Shown: one piece after another, positions 26,354 through 34,427 of the stretch
Position numbering within the stretch: the stretch's first letter is position 1
How the letters are laid out: every line of letters begins with the position of its first letter
Assembly (NCBI RefSeq): GCF_900129865.1
Contig: NZ_FQXD01000010.1
Span: 1-64,000, forward strand
DNA length: 64,000 nt
Direction: 5' to 3'
Source of the DNA: Virgibacillus chiguensis
GTDB lineage: Bacteria; Bacillota; Bacilli; Bacillales; Amphibacillaceae
The notes under the pieces: model-generated
What the model was told of the DNA's origin: nothing
The model's input: the letters and a program-made list of their open reading frames with translations, nothing else
Database searches by the model: none
Translations under genes and position numbers: made by a program

Positions 26354-26405
26354 AAAACCTCTATTGAGTTCATATTATACTTAATAGAGCTATTTCATAA
26401 CACAA

Positions 26406-26427
26406 CTGGTTATGACAACATAACCAG
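26406..26427. promoter_or_regulatory. GntR operator before agaS
   Basis: A perfect inverted repeat, CTGGTTATG and CATAACCAG, is separated by ACAA. It shares the half-site TGGTTAT with the palindrome at 25600-25611. It lies 21 bases before the agaS start and would block the operon. Confidence 0.65.
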
Positions 26428-26447
26428 ATGAATGAAGGAGGAGCATC

Positions 26448-27626
26448 ATGTTTGGCTTAACTCAGAAAGAATTAGAAAAAGGCAAGGCAGGTCATACGGC
26501 TCAAGAAATTTATCAGCAGCCTAAAGTTTGGAATAAAGCATTACACATATTTGCAGAGAGAAAGGAGGAAATTCACAACTTTTTACATGCTATATATAGT
26601 AAGCATGAGAAAGTGCGAGTAATTTTAACTGGTGCTGGAACGTCAGCGTTTGCTGGTGACATATTAGTTCCTGAATTACAAAAACAAGATCAGGAAAAGG
26701 TGCAATTTGAAGCAATTGCAACAACAGATCTCGTTTCTAATCCGACTAACTATATCTTCAAGAAAGTACCAACCATTTTGGTATCGTTCGCAAGATCAGG
26801 GAATAGTCCGGAGAGTTTGGCTGCGGTTAAGTTGGCAACAGATAGGATCGACCATTTTTATCAAGTAAATATTACATGTAATCCAGAAGGGAAGCTGGCA
26901 GTCAACACAAAAGATGATAAGAACAGCTTAACGATTCTTACACCGGAAGAAGCGCATGATCAAGGATTTGCTATGACAAGCAGCTTTACGAGTATGATGG
27001 TCATTTGTTATTTGGCTTTTTCTAAAGATACTAATGCAGGTGAGAAGCTACAGACGGTTATTACTAATGGAGAGAAATTTATTGAAAGCGTTGTGAATAC
27101 GGTAGATGCGGTGTTAGAGCATGGTATGGACAGGATTGTTTATTTAGGCTCTGGTTCGCTTGGGAAATTTGCTCATGAAGCAGCTTTAAAAATGCTTGAG
27201 CTGTCAGCAGGTAAAGTGGTAGCTGTTCACGAGTCTTCGTTAGGATTCCGTCACGGACCGAAATCTATTTTGAATGACAAATCCATCGTCGTACTGTTTA
27301 TGTCTCAAGATGCTTATACACAAAAATATGATTTGGATATATTAAAAGAGTTATCCGGAGAACCAAAGGACATTAAAACGGTTGCGCTTACTGAAATGGA
27401 TAATGAAGAAGTAAGTCAATATGCAAACTGGACAGTGTCTGTTAATAATAGCAAGCAGTCACTAGAAAATGATTTCTACCTATCTTTACTATACGTCGTA
27501 TTTGCACAAGTTTTAGCACTGAAAAAATCGATTCAATTAGGAATTACGCCAGATAACCCAAGCCCAGACGGATCCGTCAATCGCGTAGTGCAAGGTGTAA
27601 CGATTTATCCTATGACATTCGCATAG
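26448..27626 (+). CDS. agaS: Galactosamine-6-phosphate deaminase/isomerase AgaS (SIS domain)
   Basis: A 392-residue protein with two SIS domains. VILTGAGTSAFAGDILVPEL and LVSFARSGNSPESLAAV are the sugar-phosphate-binding motifs of the first, VYLGSGSLGKFAHEAALKML and SSLGFRHGPKSIL of the second. AgaS converts galactosamine-6-phosphate to tagatose-6-phosphate and ammonia. The N-terminus QKELEKGKAGHTAQEIYQQP matches AgaS rather than GlmS-type enzymes. GGAGGAG precedes ATG 26448. It is the first gene of the catabolic operon. Confidence 0.9.
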   Translation: MFGLTQKELEKGKAGHTAQEIYQQPKVWNKALHIFAERKEEIHNFLHAIYSKHEKVRVILTGAGTSAFAGDILVPELQKQDQEKVQFEAIATTDLVSNPTNYIFKKVPTILVSFARSGNSPESLAAVKLATDRIDHFYQVNITCNPEGKLAVNTKDDKNSLTILTPEEAHDQGFAMTSSFTSMMVICYLAFSKDTNAGEKLQTVITNGEKFIESVVNTVDAVLEHGMDRIVYLGSGSLGKFAHEAALKMLELSAGKVVAVHESSLGFRHGPKSILNDKSIVVLFMSQDAYTQKYDLDILKELSGEPKDIKTVALTEMDNEEVSQYANWTVSVNNSKQSLENDFYLSLLYVVFAQVLALKKSIQLGITPDNPSPDGSVNRVVQGVTIYPMTFA

Positions 27627-27710
27627 TGAAAGGCTGGTTACGTGTAAATAAATATGGGCTACAGCAATAGATGCCTATTTTTGAAGGGATTTACTTTATG
27701 GTAAGAAATG

Positions 27711-27831
27711 AGGTTGGGACATAAGTGAAAGTACGTGTTTTTAAAATGTATTACTGTGTCCTAAAAGCAATTAAATCGATATAGCAGTGCATTTCTACAG
27801 TAATTGAAAGAAAAATTTTATTTCTCAACCT
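27711..27831. repeat. Element with imperfect terminal inverted repeats inside the operon
   Basis: AGGTTGGGACATAA (27711-27724) is related by inversion to TTATTTCTCAACCT (27818-27831), matching at 12 of 14 positions. The interior is non-coding. GTTGGGACATAA-type ends are known from small intergenic elements in Firmicutes. It separates agaS from the PTS genes. Confidence 0.45.
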
Positions 27832-27861
27832 TTATTTAAACAAATCGAAAGGATGAAAAAA

Positions 27862-28347
27862 ATGACTACAAAACCAAATATTTTGTTAACAAGAATTGAC
27901 AATCGCTTAATACATGGGCAGGTCGGAGTTACTTGGGTTAACCATTTAGGAGCAAATCTAGTCGTAGTTGCCAATGATAAAGTTTCACAAGACGAAGTGC
28001 AACAGAGTTTGATGGACATGGTGTTGCCAGATGTTATTCAGGCAAGATACTTTTCTATTCAAAAAACCATTGATGTGATCCATAAGGCTTCACCAAGGCA
28101 AAAGATATTTCTCGTCGTTAAAGATGTTCATGATGCACTAGCTTTAAAAGAAGGCGGTGTACCAATAGACCATATCAATATAGGTAATATGCATTATGCA
28201 GAAGGGAAAAAGCAAATTTCTTCTACTGTCTCTGTTGATGAAAAAGATATTGAAGCATTTAATAAGCTGCATGATATGGGGGTAACGCTTGATTTAAGAG
28301 GAGTTCCAAACGAAAAAGGGCAAGACATTATGGATCTTCTTAAATAA
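27862..28347 (+). CDS. agaV: PTS mannose/fructose/sorbose-type IIB (GalNAc-specific, AgaV-like)
   Basis: A 161-residue cytoplasmic IIB that carries phosphate on the His of IDNRLIHGQVGVTWV near residue 17 and passes it to the sugar. Motifs include VVANDKVSQDE and HINIGNMHYAEGKKQISSTV, where the family shows NxGxM. ATG 27862 is preferred over the ATG nine bases earlier, which overlaps the AAAGG site. Context with AgaS and a deacetylase points to N-acetylgalactosamine as substrate. Specificity is inferred. Confidence 0.85.
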   Translation: MTTKPNILLTRIDNRLIHGQVGVTWVNHLGANLVVVANDKVSQDEVQQSLMDMVLPDVIQARYFSIQKTIDVIHKASPRQKIFLVVKDVHDALALKEGGVPIDHINIGNMHYAEGKKQISSTVSVDEKDIEAFNKLHDMGVTLDLRGVPNEKGQDIMDLLK

Positions 28348-28372
28348 CTTACGCTTAAAGGAGGAATCAAAC

Positions 28373-29140
28373 ATGTTAATGGAAGCGATTTTAATTGCTA
28401 TTTGGGCAGGTATTATTGGGATTGATTTATATGTAGGTTTAACCCACATGCACCGTCCTGTTGTTACCGGTTTAGTTGTCGGTTTAATTTTAGGTGATGT
28501 AACTACTGGTTTAATTGTCGGGGGTACATTGGAATTAATTTGGATGGGAATGGTTCCGCTTGCAGGAGCCCAACCTCCAAATGTAGTTATTGGAGGAGTT
28601 ATTGGTACAGCCTTTGGTGTGATAGCTGGTCAAGATCCACAAGTGGCTGTGGGGGTAGCAATACCATTTGCTGTCGCGGTACAAGGATTAATTACATTAT
28701 TTTTCACATTATTTGCCCCTGTCATGCATAAAGCAGATCAATTTGCTTTAGATGCAAATACAAAAGGGATAGACAGGATAAATTATTTAGGTATTGCCAT
28801 TCTATTTTCTTTTAATGCACTGATCGCATTTTTACCAATTTATTTCGGAGCAGAACAAGCAGCTGCCTTTGTTGAAACTGTCCCCCAATGGATTATAGAT
28901 GGCCTATCCATTGCAGGAGGAATTATGCCAGCTATTGGTTTTGCAATGTTATTGAGAATTATGATGAAAGTAGAGTATATTATGTTCTTTATCGTAGGAT
29001 TTATTCTTGCGGCATATTTAGAATTACCAATATTAGCAATCGCTTTAATTGGTTTAGCGATAGCGCTATATGATTTTTATCAAAATAAAAATAAACAAGG
29101 TCCTGCGCCTAAAGAGGAGGAGATTACGGATGGCATCTAA
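28373..29140 (+). CDS. agaW: PTS mannose-type IIC membrane component (AgaW-like)
   Basis: A 255-residue polytopic protein with about seven to eight hydrophobic segments. ALLI-type starts such as AILIAIWAGIIGIDLYVGLT, then LGDVTTGLIVGGTLELIWMG and PPNVVIGGVIGTAFGV, are typical of EII-Sor/Man IIC. It forms the translocation channel with IID. A hydrophilic C-terminal tail (QNKNKQGPAPKEEE) ends the protein. The IID start lies within its last codons, so the two are coupled. Confidence 0.88.
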   Translation: MLMEAILIAIWAGIIGIDLYVGLTHMHRPVVTGLVVGLILGDVTTGLIVGGTLELIWMGMVPLAGAQPPNVVIGGVIGTAFGVIAGQDPQVAVGVAIPFAVAVQGLITLFFTLFAPVMHKADQFALDANTKGIDRINYLGIAILFSFNALIAFLPIYFGAEQAAAFVETVPQWIIDGLSIAGGIMPAIGFAMLLRIMMKVEYIMFFIVGFILAAYLELPILAIALIGLAIALYDFYQNKNKQGPAPKEEEITDGI

Positions 29141-29951
29141 TAGTTATCATTATGAAGATACAACTTCTGCTCCGGATTTACAACCGAAGGAACTTAGAAA
29201 ATTAGCATGGAGATCTTTATTATTACAAGCTTCATTTAACTATGAGCGTATGCAAGCAGCAGGTTGGCTTTACTCTATATTACCAGGCTTAAAATCAATT
29301 CATAAAAACAAAAAAGATTTAAGTAAATCGATGAAAGACCATATGGAATTCTTTAATACGCATCCATTTCTTGTCACTTTTATTATGGGTATTATTTTAG
29401 CAATGGAGCAAAAGAAGGAAGATAGAGAAGCTATTCGTGGAATTAAAGTGGCAACGATGGGACCTTTAGGTGGTATAGGGGATGCGTTATTCTATCTTAC
29501 ATTATTACCTATTACAGCGAGTATCGGTGCTTCTCTGGCGGTAAATGGTAATATTTTTGGCCCCTTTGTGTTTCTAATCATGTTCAATATCATCCATTTT
29601 GGAGTTAGATTTGGTTTAATGAACTATGGCTACAAAACAGGAGTAAAAGCAATTGCAAAATTGAAAGAAGGAACACAGCATGTTTCACGTGCGGCCTCTA
29701 TTGTCGGATTAACCGTTGTTGGAGGATTAATAGCTACGTACGTTTCATTTAAAATTGACTACACGTGGACACAAGGTGAATCTGAATTAAATGTTCAAAC
29801 AGATATATTAGATCAAATCATGCCTGCTCTTTTACCTTTAGCCTATACACTACTCGTTTATTGGCTGCTTAAAAAAGGTCGTTCACCGCTTACTTTAATT
29901 GGATTAACCGTCGTTGTAGGGCTTATCGGATCTTATTTTGGAGTTATGTAG
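29130..29951 (+). CDS. agaE: PTS mannose-type IID membrane component (AgaE-like)
   Basis: A 273-residue protein with ELRKLAWRSLLLQASFNYER and MQAAGWLYSILPGL near the N-terminus, then VATMGPLGGIGDALFYLTLL. These are hallmark IID motifs. The membrane segments are in the C-terminal half. ATG 29130 is chosen because AGAGGAGGAG lies just upstream. A longer in-frame start would run through the IIC gene. It overlaps agaW by 11 bases. Confidence 0.88.
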   Translation: MASNSYHYEDTTSAPDLQPKELRKLAWRSLLLQASFNYERMQAAGWLYSILPGLKSIHKNKKDLSKSMKDHMEFFNTHPFLVTFIMGIILAMEQKKEDREAIRGIKVATMGPLGGIGDALFYLTLLPITASIGASLAVNGNIFGPFVFLIMFNIIHFGVRFGLMNYGYKTGVKAIAKLKEGTQHVSRAASIVGLTVVGGLIATYVSFKIDYTWTQGESELNVQTDILDQIMPALLPLAYTLLVYWLLKKGRSPLTLIGLTVVVGLIGSYFGVM

Positions 29952-29994
29952 GTAAGGAAATAAATGAAAATGGAAGTCGGGAAGGGTGCATACA

Positions 29995-30411
29995 ATGATT
30001 GGGATTATAATAACTGGACATGGTTCGTATCCTGAGGGGATGTATGAATCTATTCGTTTGATTGCAGGAGATGTAGAAGGGTTAAAAACAGTCCCTTTTC
30101 ATGAAAATCAAGAACAATTGGAGCATGATTTAATAGCAGCAATGGCTGAGGTTGAATATGGAAGTGGTGTTGTTTGTTTTGCGGATTTAGCGGGAGGCAC
30201 ACCTTTTAACGTAAGTTCTAAAATTGCTGCATCAAAAGGTAATGTAAGGGTAATTGGCGGAACCAATTCACCAATGCTATTAAGCAGTTTATTCCAAAGG
30301 GAACAAAACCTAGATGATTTTGTACAACATGCTTTATATGAAGGACAAACAAACATTAAATCGTTTGAAATCGCGAAAAAGAACAAAGAAGAGGATTTGG
30401 ACGGCATATAA
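29995..30411 (+). CDS. agaF: PTS mannose-type IIA (AgaF-like)
   Basis: A 138-residue cytoplasmic IIA that takes phosphate from HPr. The phosphorylated His is in IIITGHGSYPEGM near residue 9, and FADLAGGTPFNVSS and IGGTNSPMLL are further motifs. ATG 29995 follows GAAGGG at good spacing. A GTG nine bases earlier lies in that site. It completes the four-part GalNAc transporter. Confidence 0.88.
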   Translation: MIGIIITGHGSYPEGMYESIRLIAGDVEGLKTVPFHENQEQLEHDLIAAMAEVEYGSGVVCFADLAGGTPFNVSSKIAASKGNVRVIGGTNSPMLLSSLFQREQNLDDFVQHALYEGQTNIKSFEIAKKNKEEDLDGI

Positions 30412-30436
30412 AGCTTTTACACGATACGGTTTATTG

Positions 30437-30496
30437 CATAAGTAAAACAACAACGTTTTTCGCATAAAGCTATATCAATAAGCCAAATTTTTCTAA
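30437..30496 (+). repeat. R2 dispersed element inside the GalNAc operon
   Basis: Contains CATAAGTAAAACAACAACG followed by TTTTTCGCATAAAG, and ends AATAAGCCAAATTTTTCTAA. The left arm of the terminal hairpin is lost. It lies between agaF and the deacetylase gene, 44 bases before the latter. Confidence 0.65.
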
Positions 30497-30539
30497 AATA
30501 ATCTATTCATTCGTACCCAATTTAAAGGAAGTGTAAGGA

Positions 30540-31697
30540 ATGCAATATTATATAAAGGCAGATCAATTTTTATTAGAAGATAGGTTGGAAGGTCCAGGTT
30601 ATCTTGCCATTGATCATGGACGTTTTGGCGAATGGAAGAAAAGCCTTACTACACAAGCTAATATCGTGGATTGGAGCGGTTATACCATCGCCCCTGGGTT
30701 ATTTGATACACATATTCATGGTGTCAATGGCTATGACATTATGGATGGGACCAAAGAAGCTGTGCAGCAAATTTCAGAAGCCTTGTTGCCGCTTGGGGTA
30801 ACGCGGTTTCTACCAACGACATTAACGTCCTCTTCCGAAAACTTGGAACAATCTATAGCAGCGATTGTGGAGGCGACGGAGGAAGGACTTTCTGGAGCAC
30901 AGTCAGAGGGGATTTATTTAGAAGGACCTTTTTTTACAGAAAAGCATAAAGGGGCACAAAATCCTATCTATTTTCGTGATCCTGACTTAGAACTGTTTAC
31001 AAAATGGCAACAGCTTGCGGGTGGTTCTATCGTGAAAATTGCGCTAGCACCAGAACGGAAAGGATCTAAAGAATTTATTACTGCATTAACGGAAGCAAAT
31101 GTAAAAGTAAGCCTTGGCCACAGCAATGCAGATTATGACTGCTGTAAAACTGCTATTGAAGCAGGGGCAAATACATTTGTGCATCTATTTAACGGGATGG
31201 CTGGATTTCATCATCGGAATCCGGGAGTAGCTGGATCAGCCTTAATGGCTAAACAAGCTTTTGTTGAATTAATTTGTGATGGGCATCATGTACATCCTGA
31301 TGTCGCAGCTTTTACGTGGCGAGTGAAAGGCGATCGTACTGTTCTAATTACGGACTGCATGCGTGCAGGGCTTATGCCAGATGGAAGTTATCAGTTAGGC
31401 GAATTCCCTGTTGTAATGCGAAATGGGATTGCGCGGACAGAAACCGGTTCTTTAGCTGGAAGTACGTTAATCTTAAAGGATGCGATTAAAAACTTGAGTC
31501 AATGGTCTGATCGCACATGGGATGAAGCTTGGCATTTAGCTAGTCTAAGTCCCGCTCATAGCTTAGGTCGTGAACAAGAACTAGGAAGCATACGTCCAGG
31601 AAAATATGCCGATTTTGTCGTCATAGATGAGCAGTGCCAAATTCAAGCTACTGTCATTAGTGGCGAAATTAAATATCAAAAAAACAACGAGAAGTGA
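30540..31697 (+). CDS. N-acetylgalactosamine/glucosamine-6-phosphate deacetylase (NagA/AgaA)
   Basis: A 385-residue amidohydrolase that removes acetate from the 6-phosphorylated N-acetyl amino sugar. Metal and substrate motifs: FDTHIHGVNGYD, IYLEGPFFTEKHKGAQNP, SLGHSNADY, HLFNGMAGFHHRNPGVAG, LICDGHHVHP and LITDCMRAGLMPDGSYQLG. The final ADFVVID strand is present. NagA and AgaA cannot be told apart from sequence alone, but AgaS and tagatose genes in the same operon favour GalNAc-6-P. GGAAGTGTAAGGA precedes ATG 30540. Confidence 0.87.
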   Translation: MQYYIKADQFLLEDRLEGPGYLAIDHGRFGEWKKSLTTQANIVDWSGYTIAPGLFDTHIHGVNGYDIMDGTKEAVQQISEALLPLGVTRFLPTTLTSSSENLEQSIAAIVEATEEGLSGAQSEGIYLEGPFFTEKHKGAQNPIYFRDPDLELFTKWQQLAGGSIVKIALAPERKGSKEFITALTEANVKVSLGHSNADYDCCKTAIEAGANTFVHLFNGMAGFHHRNPGVAGSALMAKQAFVELICDGHHVHPDVAAFTWRVKGDRTVLITDCMRAGLMPDGSYQLGEFPVVMRNGIARTETGSLAGSTLILKDAIKNLSQWSDRTWDEAWHLASLSPAHSLGREQELGSIRPGKYADFVVIDEQCQIQATVISGEIKYQKNNEK

Positions 31698-31708
31698 GGA
31701 GTTTTACG

Positions 31709-32566
31709 ATGGGATATGTCCAAAACACAAAAGAAATGCTTATCAAAGCGAGAAATGAAGGGTATGCCGTACCAGCCTTTAATATTCATAATTTAGAAAC
31801 GATCCAAACAGTTGTAGAAACAGCAGCAGAAATGAAGTCCCCTGTCATTTTGGCAGCGACACCTGGAACGATGAAATACGCTGGTAGAGCATATGTACAA
31901 GCTATTGCAGAAGTAGCAGCCAAGCTGCATGATATTCCAATTGCCTTACACCTTGATCATCATGAAACATATGAATCTATTGTTGAATCTCTTGAATTAG
32001 GAACCAAATCGGTGATGATTGATGGTTCGCATCATACATTTGAAGAAAATATTGCTATTACAAAAAAAGTAGTCGAAAAAGCACATGCTTATGGAGCAAC
32101 AGTAGAAGGAGAATTAGGTAAATTAGTAGGGCAGGAAGATGATCTAGTAGTTGAAGCGAAAGATGCGGCATATACGGACCCAGATACCGTAGTGGAATTT
32201 ATCGAAAGAACCGGTGTCGATTCTTTAGCAGTAGCAATTGGTACAGGGCATGGCTTGTATGAAACCGAACCGCAACTTGATTTTGAACGGCTTGAAAAAA
32301 TTAACGATGTAGCGACAGTACCAATCGTTCTCCACGGGGCCTCTGGAATATCAAAAGCAGATGTACAAAAGTGTATTGCTTTAGGATGTGCGAAGGTCAA
32401 TATTTCTACAGAACTGAAGATTCCGTTTTCAGAAGGACTTCGTGAGCATTTAATCGAGCACTCAAATGAAACAGATCCAAGGAAGTATATGACGCCAGCT
32501 AAAGAAAAAATGAAGGCAGCAGTAAAAGATAAAATAGAAATTTGTATGAGTGCAGGCAAAGCATAA
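31709..32566 (+). CDS. Class II tagatose-1,6-bisphosphate aldolase (GatY/KbaY-like)
   Basis: A 285-residue zinc aldolase that cleaves tagatose-1,6-bisphosphate to DHAP and glyceraldehyde-3-phosphate. Seen: PAFNIHNLETIQTVVETAAE, ALHLDHHET with the zinc ligands, VMIDGSHHTFEENI, VEGELGKLVGQED, AIGTGHGLY and VLHGASGI. ATG 31709 is chosen because GTGAGGAG lies just upstream, and it does not overlap the deacetylase gene. Fructose-bisphosphate aldolase is a possible alternative. The pathway context favours tagatose. Confidence 0.85.
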   Translation: MGYVQNTKEMLIKARNEGYAVPAFNIHNLETIQTVVETAAEMKSPVILAATPGTMKYAGRAYVQAIAEVAAKLHDIPIALHLDHHETYESIVESLELGTKSVMIDGSHHTFEENIAITKKVVEKAHAYGATVEGELGKLVGQEDDLVVEAKDAAYTDPDTVVEFIERTGVDSLAVAIGTGHGLYETEPQLDFERLEKINDVATVPIVLHGASGISKADVQKCIALGCAKVNISTELKIPFSEGLREHLIEHSNETDPRKYMTPAKEKMKAAVKDKIEICMSAGKA

Positions 32567-32717
32567 AAGGAAGCAATAGAGGTAAGAGGACCTATGCTCT
32601 TGCCTCTAATTTCTGTAGATGGACTGGTTGGGTCTACTATGGAAACGATCTTAAACGAAGAACAGCTTTTGTAGCATTTTTCATGAGGTATAAAAGTAAA
32701 ATATCCTTAGACTTATT

Positions 32718-32771
32718 GTATAAGAAAAATGATAGCGTCTTTCGCCATAAAGGGATTAGTCCGTTTCTCTA
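32718..32771 (+). repeat. R2 dispersed element inside the GalNAc operon
   Basis: Reads GTATAAGAAAAATGATAGCG then TCTTTCGCCATAAAG. The 3' hairpin is replaced by GGATTAGTCC followed by TTTCTCTA, which is itself a short hairpin and T-run. It lies 77 bases before lacC. Confidence 0.6.
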
Positions 32772-32847
32772 CAAAACATACTGATTCGAGTTAGGCTAAG
32801 TGTTAAAGATATGCATTGGTAAAAGATTCTAATGAGGAGGAATAAAT

Positions 32848-33780
32848 TTGATTTTGACGATTACCTTAAATCCGTCCGTAGATATTCAATATCGCTTATC
32901 AGATTTTAACATAGATACAGTAAATCGCGTTACAGATGTTAGAAAAACAGCTGGTGGAAAAGGACTCAATGTAGCAAGGGTTATTCGTCAGCTTGATGAG
33001 AAGGTTAGTGCTACAGGTTTTCTTGGTGGTAGTTTAGGAGATTTTATTAACAGCGAACTAAAACGATTAAACATTGAAAATGGATTTATGCCAATTACAG
33101 GGGATACGAGAAATTGTATTGCAATAATTCATAATGGAGAACAAACAGAACTATTAGAGGATGGTCCAGTTATTCAGCAAGAAGAAGCTAGTCAATTTTT
33201 ACGTCAATTTCGTGAGCAAGCGAAACAAGCAAATTGGATAACCATTTCTGGTAGTCTACCAAAAGGGTTACAGAAAAATTACTATGAGCAAATGTTGGCT
33301 ATCGCAAATGAAGTTGGCATTCCGGTGTTATTAGATACCAAAGGTGATTTATTAGCACGTTCGTTGCAAGGGGATACAGTCCCTTATTTGATTAAGCCAA
33401 ACCAAGATGAGCTAGCTGACCTGCTTGGAGAAGAAAAGCTAGATATAGAAGATGTGAGAGTAGCTATTCAGTCAGTATTATTTGATGGAGTTGACTGGGT
33501 TGTTATTACGATGGGAGCACAAGGAGCGGTTGTAAAACATAAAGATAAGGTATATCGCGTACATTCTCCAAAAATTAATGCTGCTAATCCAGTTGGTTCC
33601 GGTGATTCTGTCATTGCCGGCTTTGCCACCGGATTAGCTAGGCAACTTTCAGGTGAAAATCTGATCAAATTCGGTTTAGCTATGGGTGTATTAAACGCCA
33701 TGGAAGAGCAGACAGGATATGTTGATATAACGAAAGTTTCTTGGTGCATAGAGCAGATGAAAGTAGAGGACTGGGTTTAA
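32848..33780 (+). CDS. lacC: Tagatose-6-phosphate kinase (LacC/1-phosphofructokinase family)
   Basis: A 310-residue PfkB-type kinase. LTITLNPSVDIQYRL and RKTAGGKGLNVARVIRQLD are N-terminal family motifs, and NPVGSGDSVIAGFATGLA holds the catalytic Asp. It would phosphorylate tagatose-6-phosphate with ATP. Start TTG 32848 follows GAGGAGG. Family members also include FruK, and the aldolase and AgaS upstream favour tagatose-6-phosphate. It ends the operon. A tandem array follows with no clear terminator. Confidence 0.85.
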   Translation: MILTITLNPSVDIQYRLSDFNIDTVNRVTDVRKTAGGKGLNVARVIRQLDEKVSATGFLGGSLGDFINSELKRLNIENGFMPITGDTRNCIAIIHNGEQTELLEDGPVIQQEEASQFLRQFREQAKQANWITISGSLPKGLQKNYYEQMLAIANEVGIPVLLDTKGDLLARSLQGDTVPYLIKPNQDELADLLGEEKLDIEDVRVAIQSVLFDGVDWVVITMGAQGAVVKHKDKVYRVHSPKINAANPVGSGDSVIAGFATGLARQLSGENLIKFGLAMGVLNAMEEQTGYVDITKVSWCIEQMKVEDWV

Positions 33781-33807
33781 ATGCAATGCGCATATAAGCA
33801 TGTACCG

Positions 33808-33829
33808 ACTCCCGCTTCCGAGCGGGAGT
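33808..33829. repeat. Strong GC-rich hairpin after lacC
   Basis: GACTCCCGCT and AGCGGGAGTC enclose a TCCG loop, a perfect 10-bp stem ending at the edge of the tandem array. No T-run follows. It may still help end the operon transcript. Confidence 0.55.
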
Positions 33830-33843
33830 CGCTCTTGCTCGTC

Positions 33844-34426
33844 GAAAGCTCGCTCTCCTCCGTGTAGAAGTCGCTCCCGTCCGTCGCAAATTCTCTCATG
33901 CCTACTCGGAACTCGCTCCCGTTCGTAGCAAATTCGCTCATCTAGCGCGGAACTCGCTCCCGTCCGTCGTAAATTCGCTCATCCCTGCGTGAAGATCGCT
34001 CCCGCCCGTCGTAAATTGGCTCATCTAGCGTGAAGATCGCTCCCGTCCGTCGTAAATTGGCTCATCTCCGCGCGGAGCTCGCTCCTGTCCGTCGTAAATA
34101 CGCTCATCCCCGTGCGGAACTCGCTCCTGTCCGTCGTAAATTCGCTCATCTAGCGCGAAGCTCGCTCCCGTCCGTCGTAAATTCGCTCATCTAGCGTGGA
34201 ACTCGCTCCCGTTCGTCGCAAATTCGCTCATCTCCGCGCGGAACTCGCTCCCGTCCGTCGCAAATTCGCTCATCTAGCGCGAAAACTGCTCCTGTCTCTC
34301 GCAAACTCGCTCATCCCTTCGTGGAACTCGCTCCCGCCCGTCGTAAATTGGCTCATCCCCGCGTGGAACTCGCTCCCGTCCGTGAGAAAATCACTCGCTC
34401 TCACGCAGAACTCGCTCTTGTTCCCC
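33844..34426. repeat. Tandem array of 41-42 bp GC-rich units, about 14 copies
   Basis: Units start at about 33867, 33909, 33950, 33991, 34032, 34075, 34117, 34157, 34199, 34241, 34281, 34324, 34366 and 34408. A decayed one lies at 33844. A typical unit is GGAACTCGCTCCCGTCCGTC, then GTAAATTCGCTC and ATCTAGCGC. Each unit holds two CGCTC words about 20 bases apart. Units differ at 3-8 positions and there are no unique spacers, so this is not CRISPR. It is much more GC-rich than its surroundings. A short frame reads through it, giving repeats of ELAPVRRKFAHL, but lacks a ribosome-binding site and is judged non-coding. Confidence 0.9.
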
Positions 34427-34427
34427 G

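Noticed and set aside
27087-27105. Catabolite-repression (cre) like sequence in agaS
   Set aside because: The match to the cre consensus is incomplete and lies deep inside a coding region. Chance is likely.
32542-32784. 80-codon frame overlapping the aldolase gene end
   Set aside because: It overlaps the real gene in another frame and runs into an R2 element.
33844-34426. CRISPR array
   Set aside because: Units are contiguous and similar along their whole length, with no unique spacers and no cas genes nearby.
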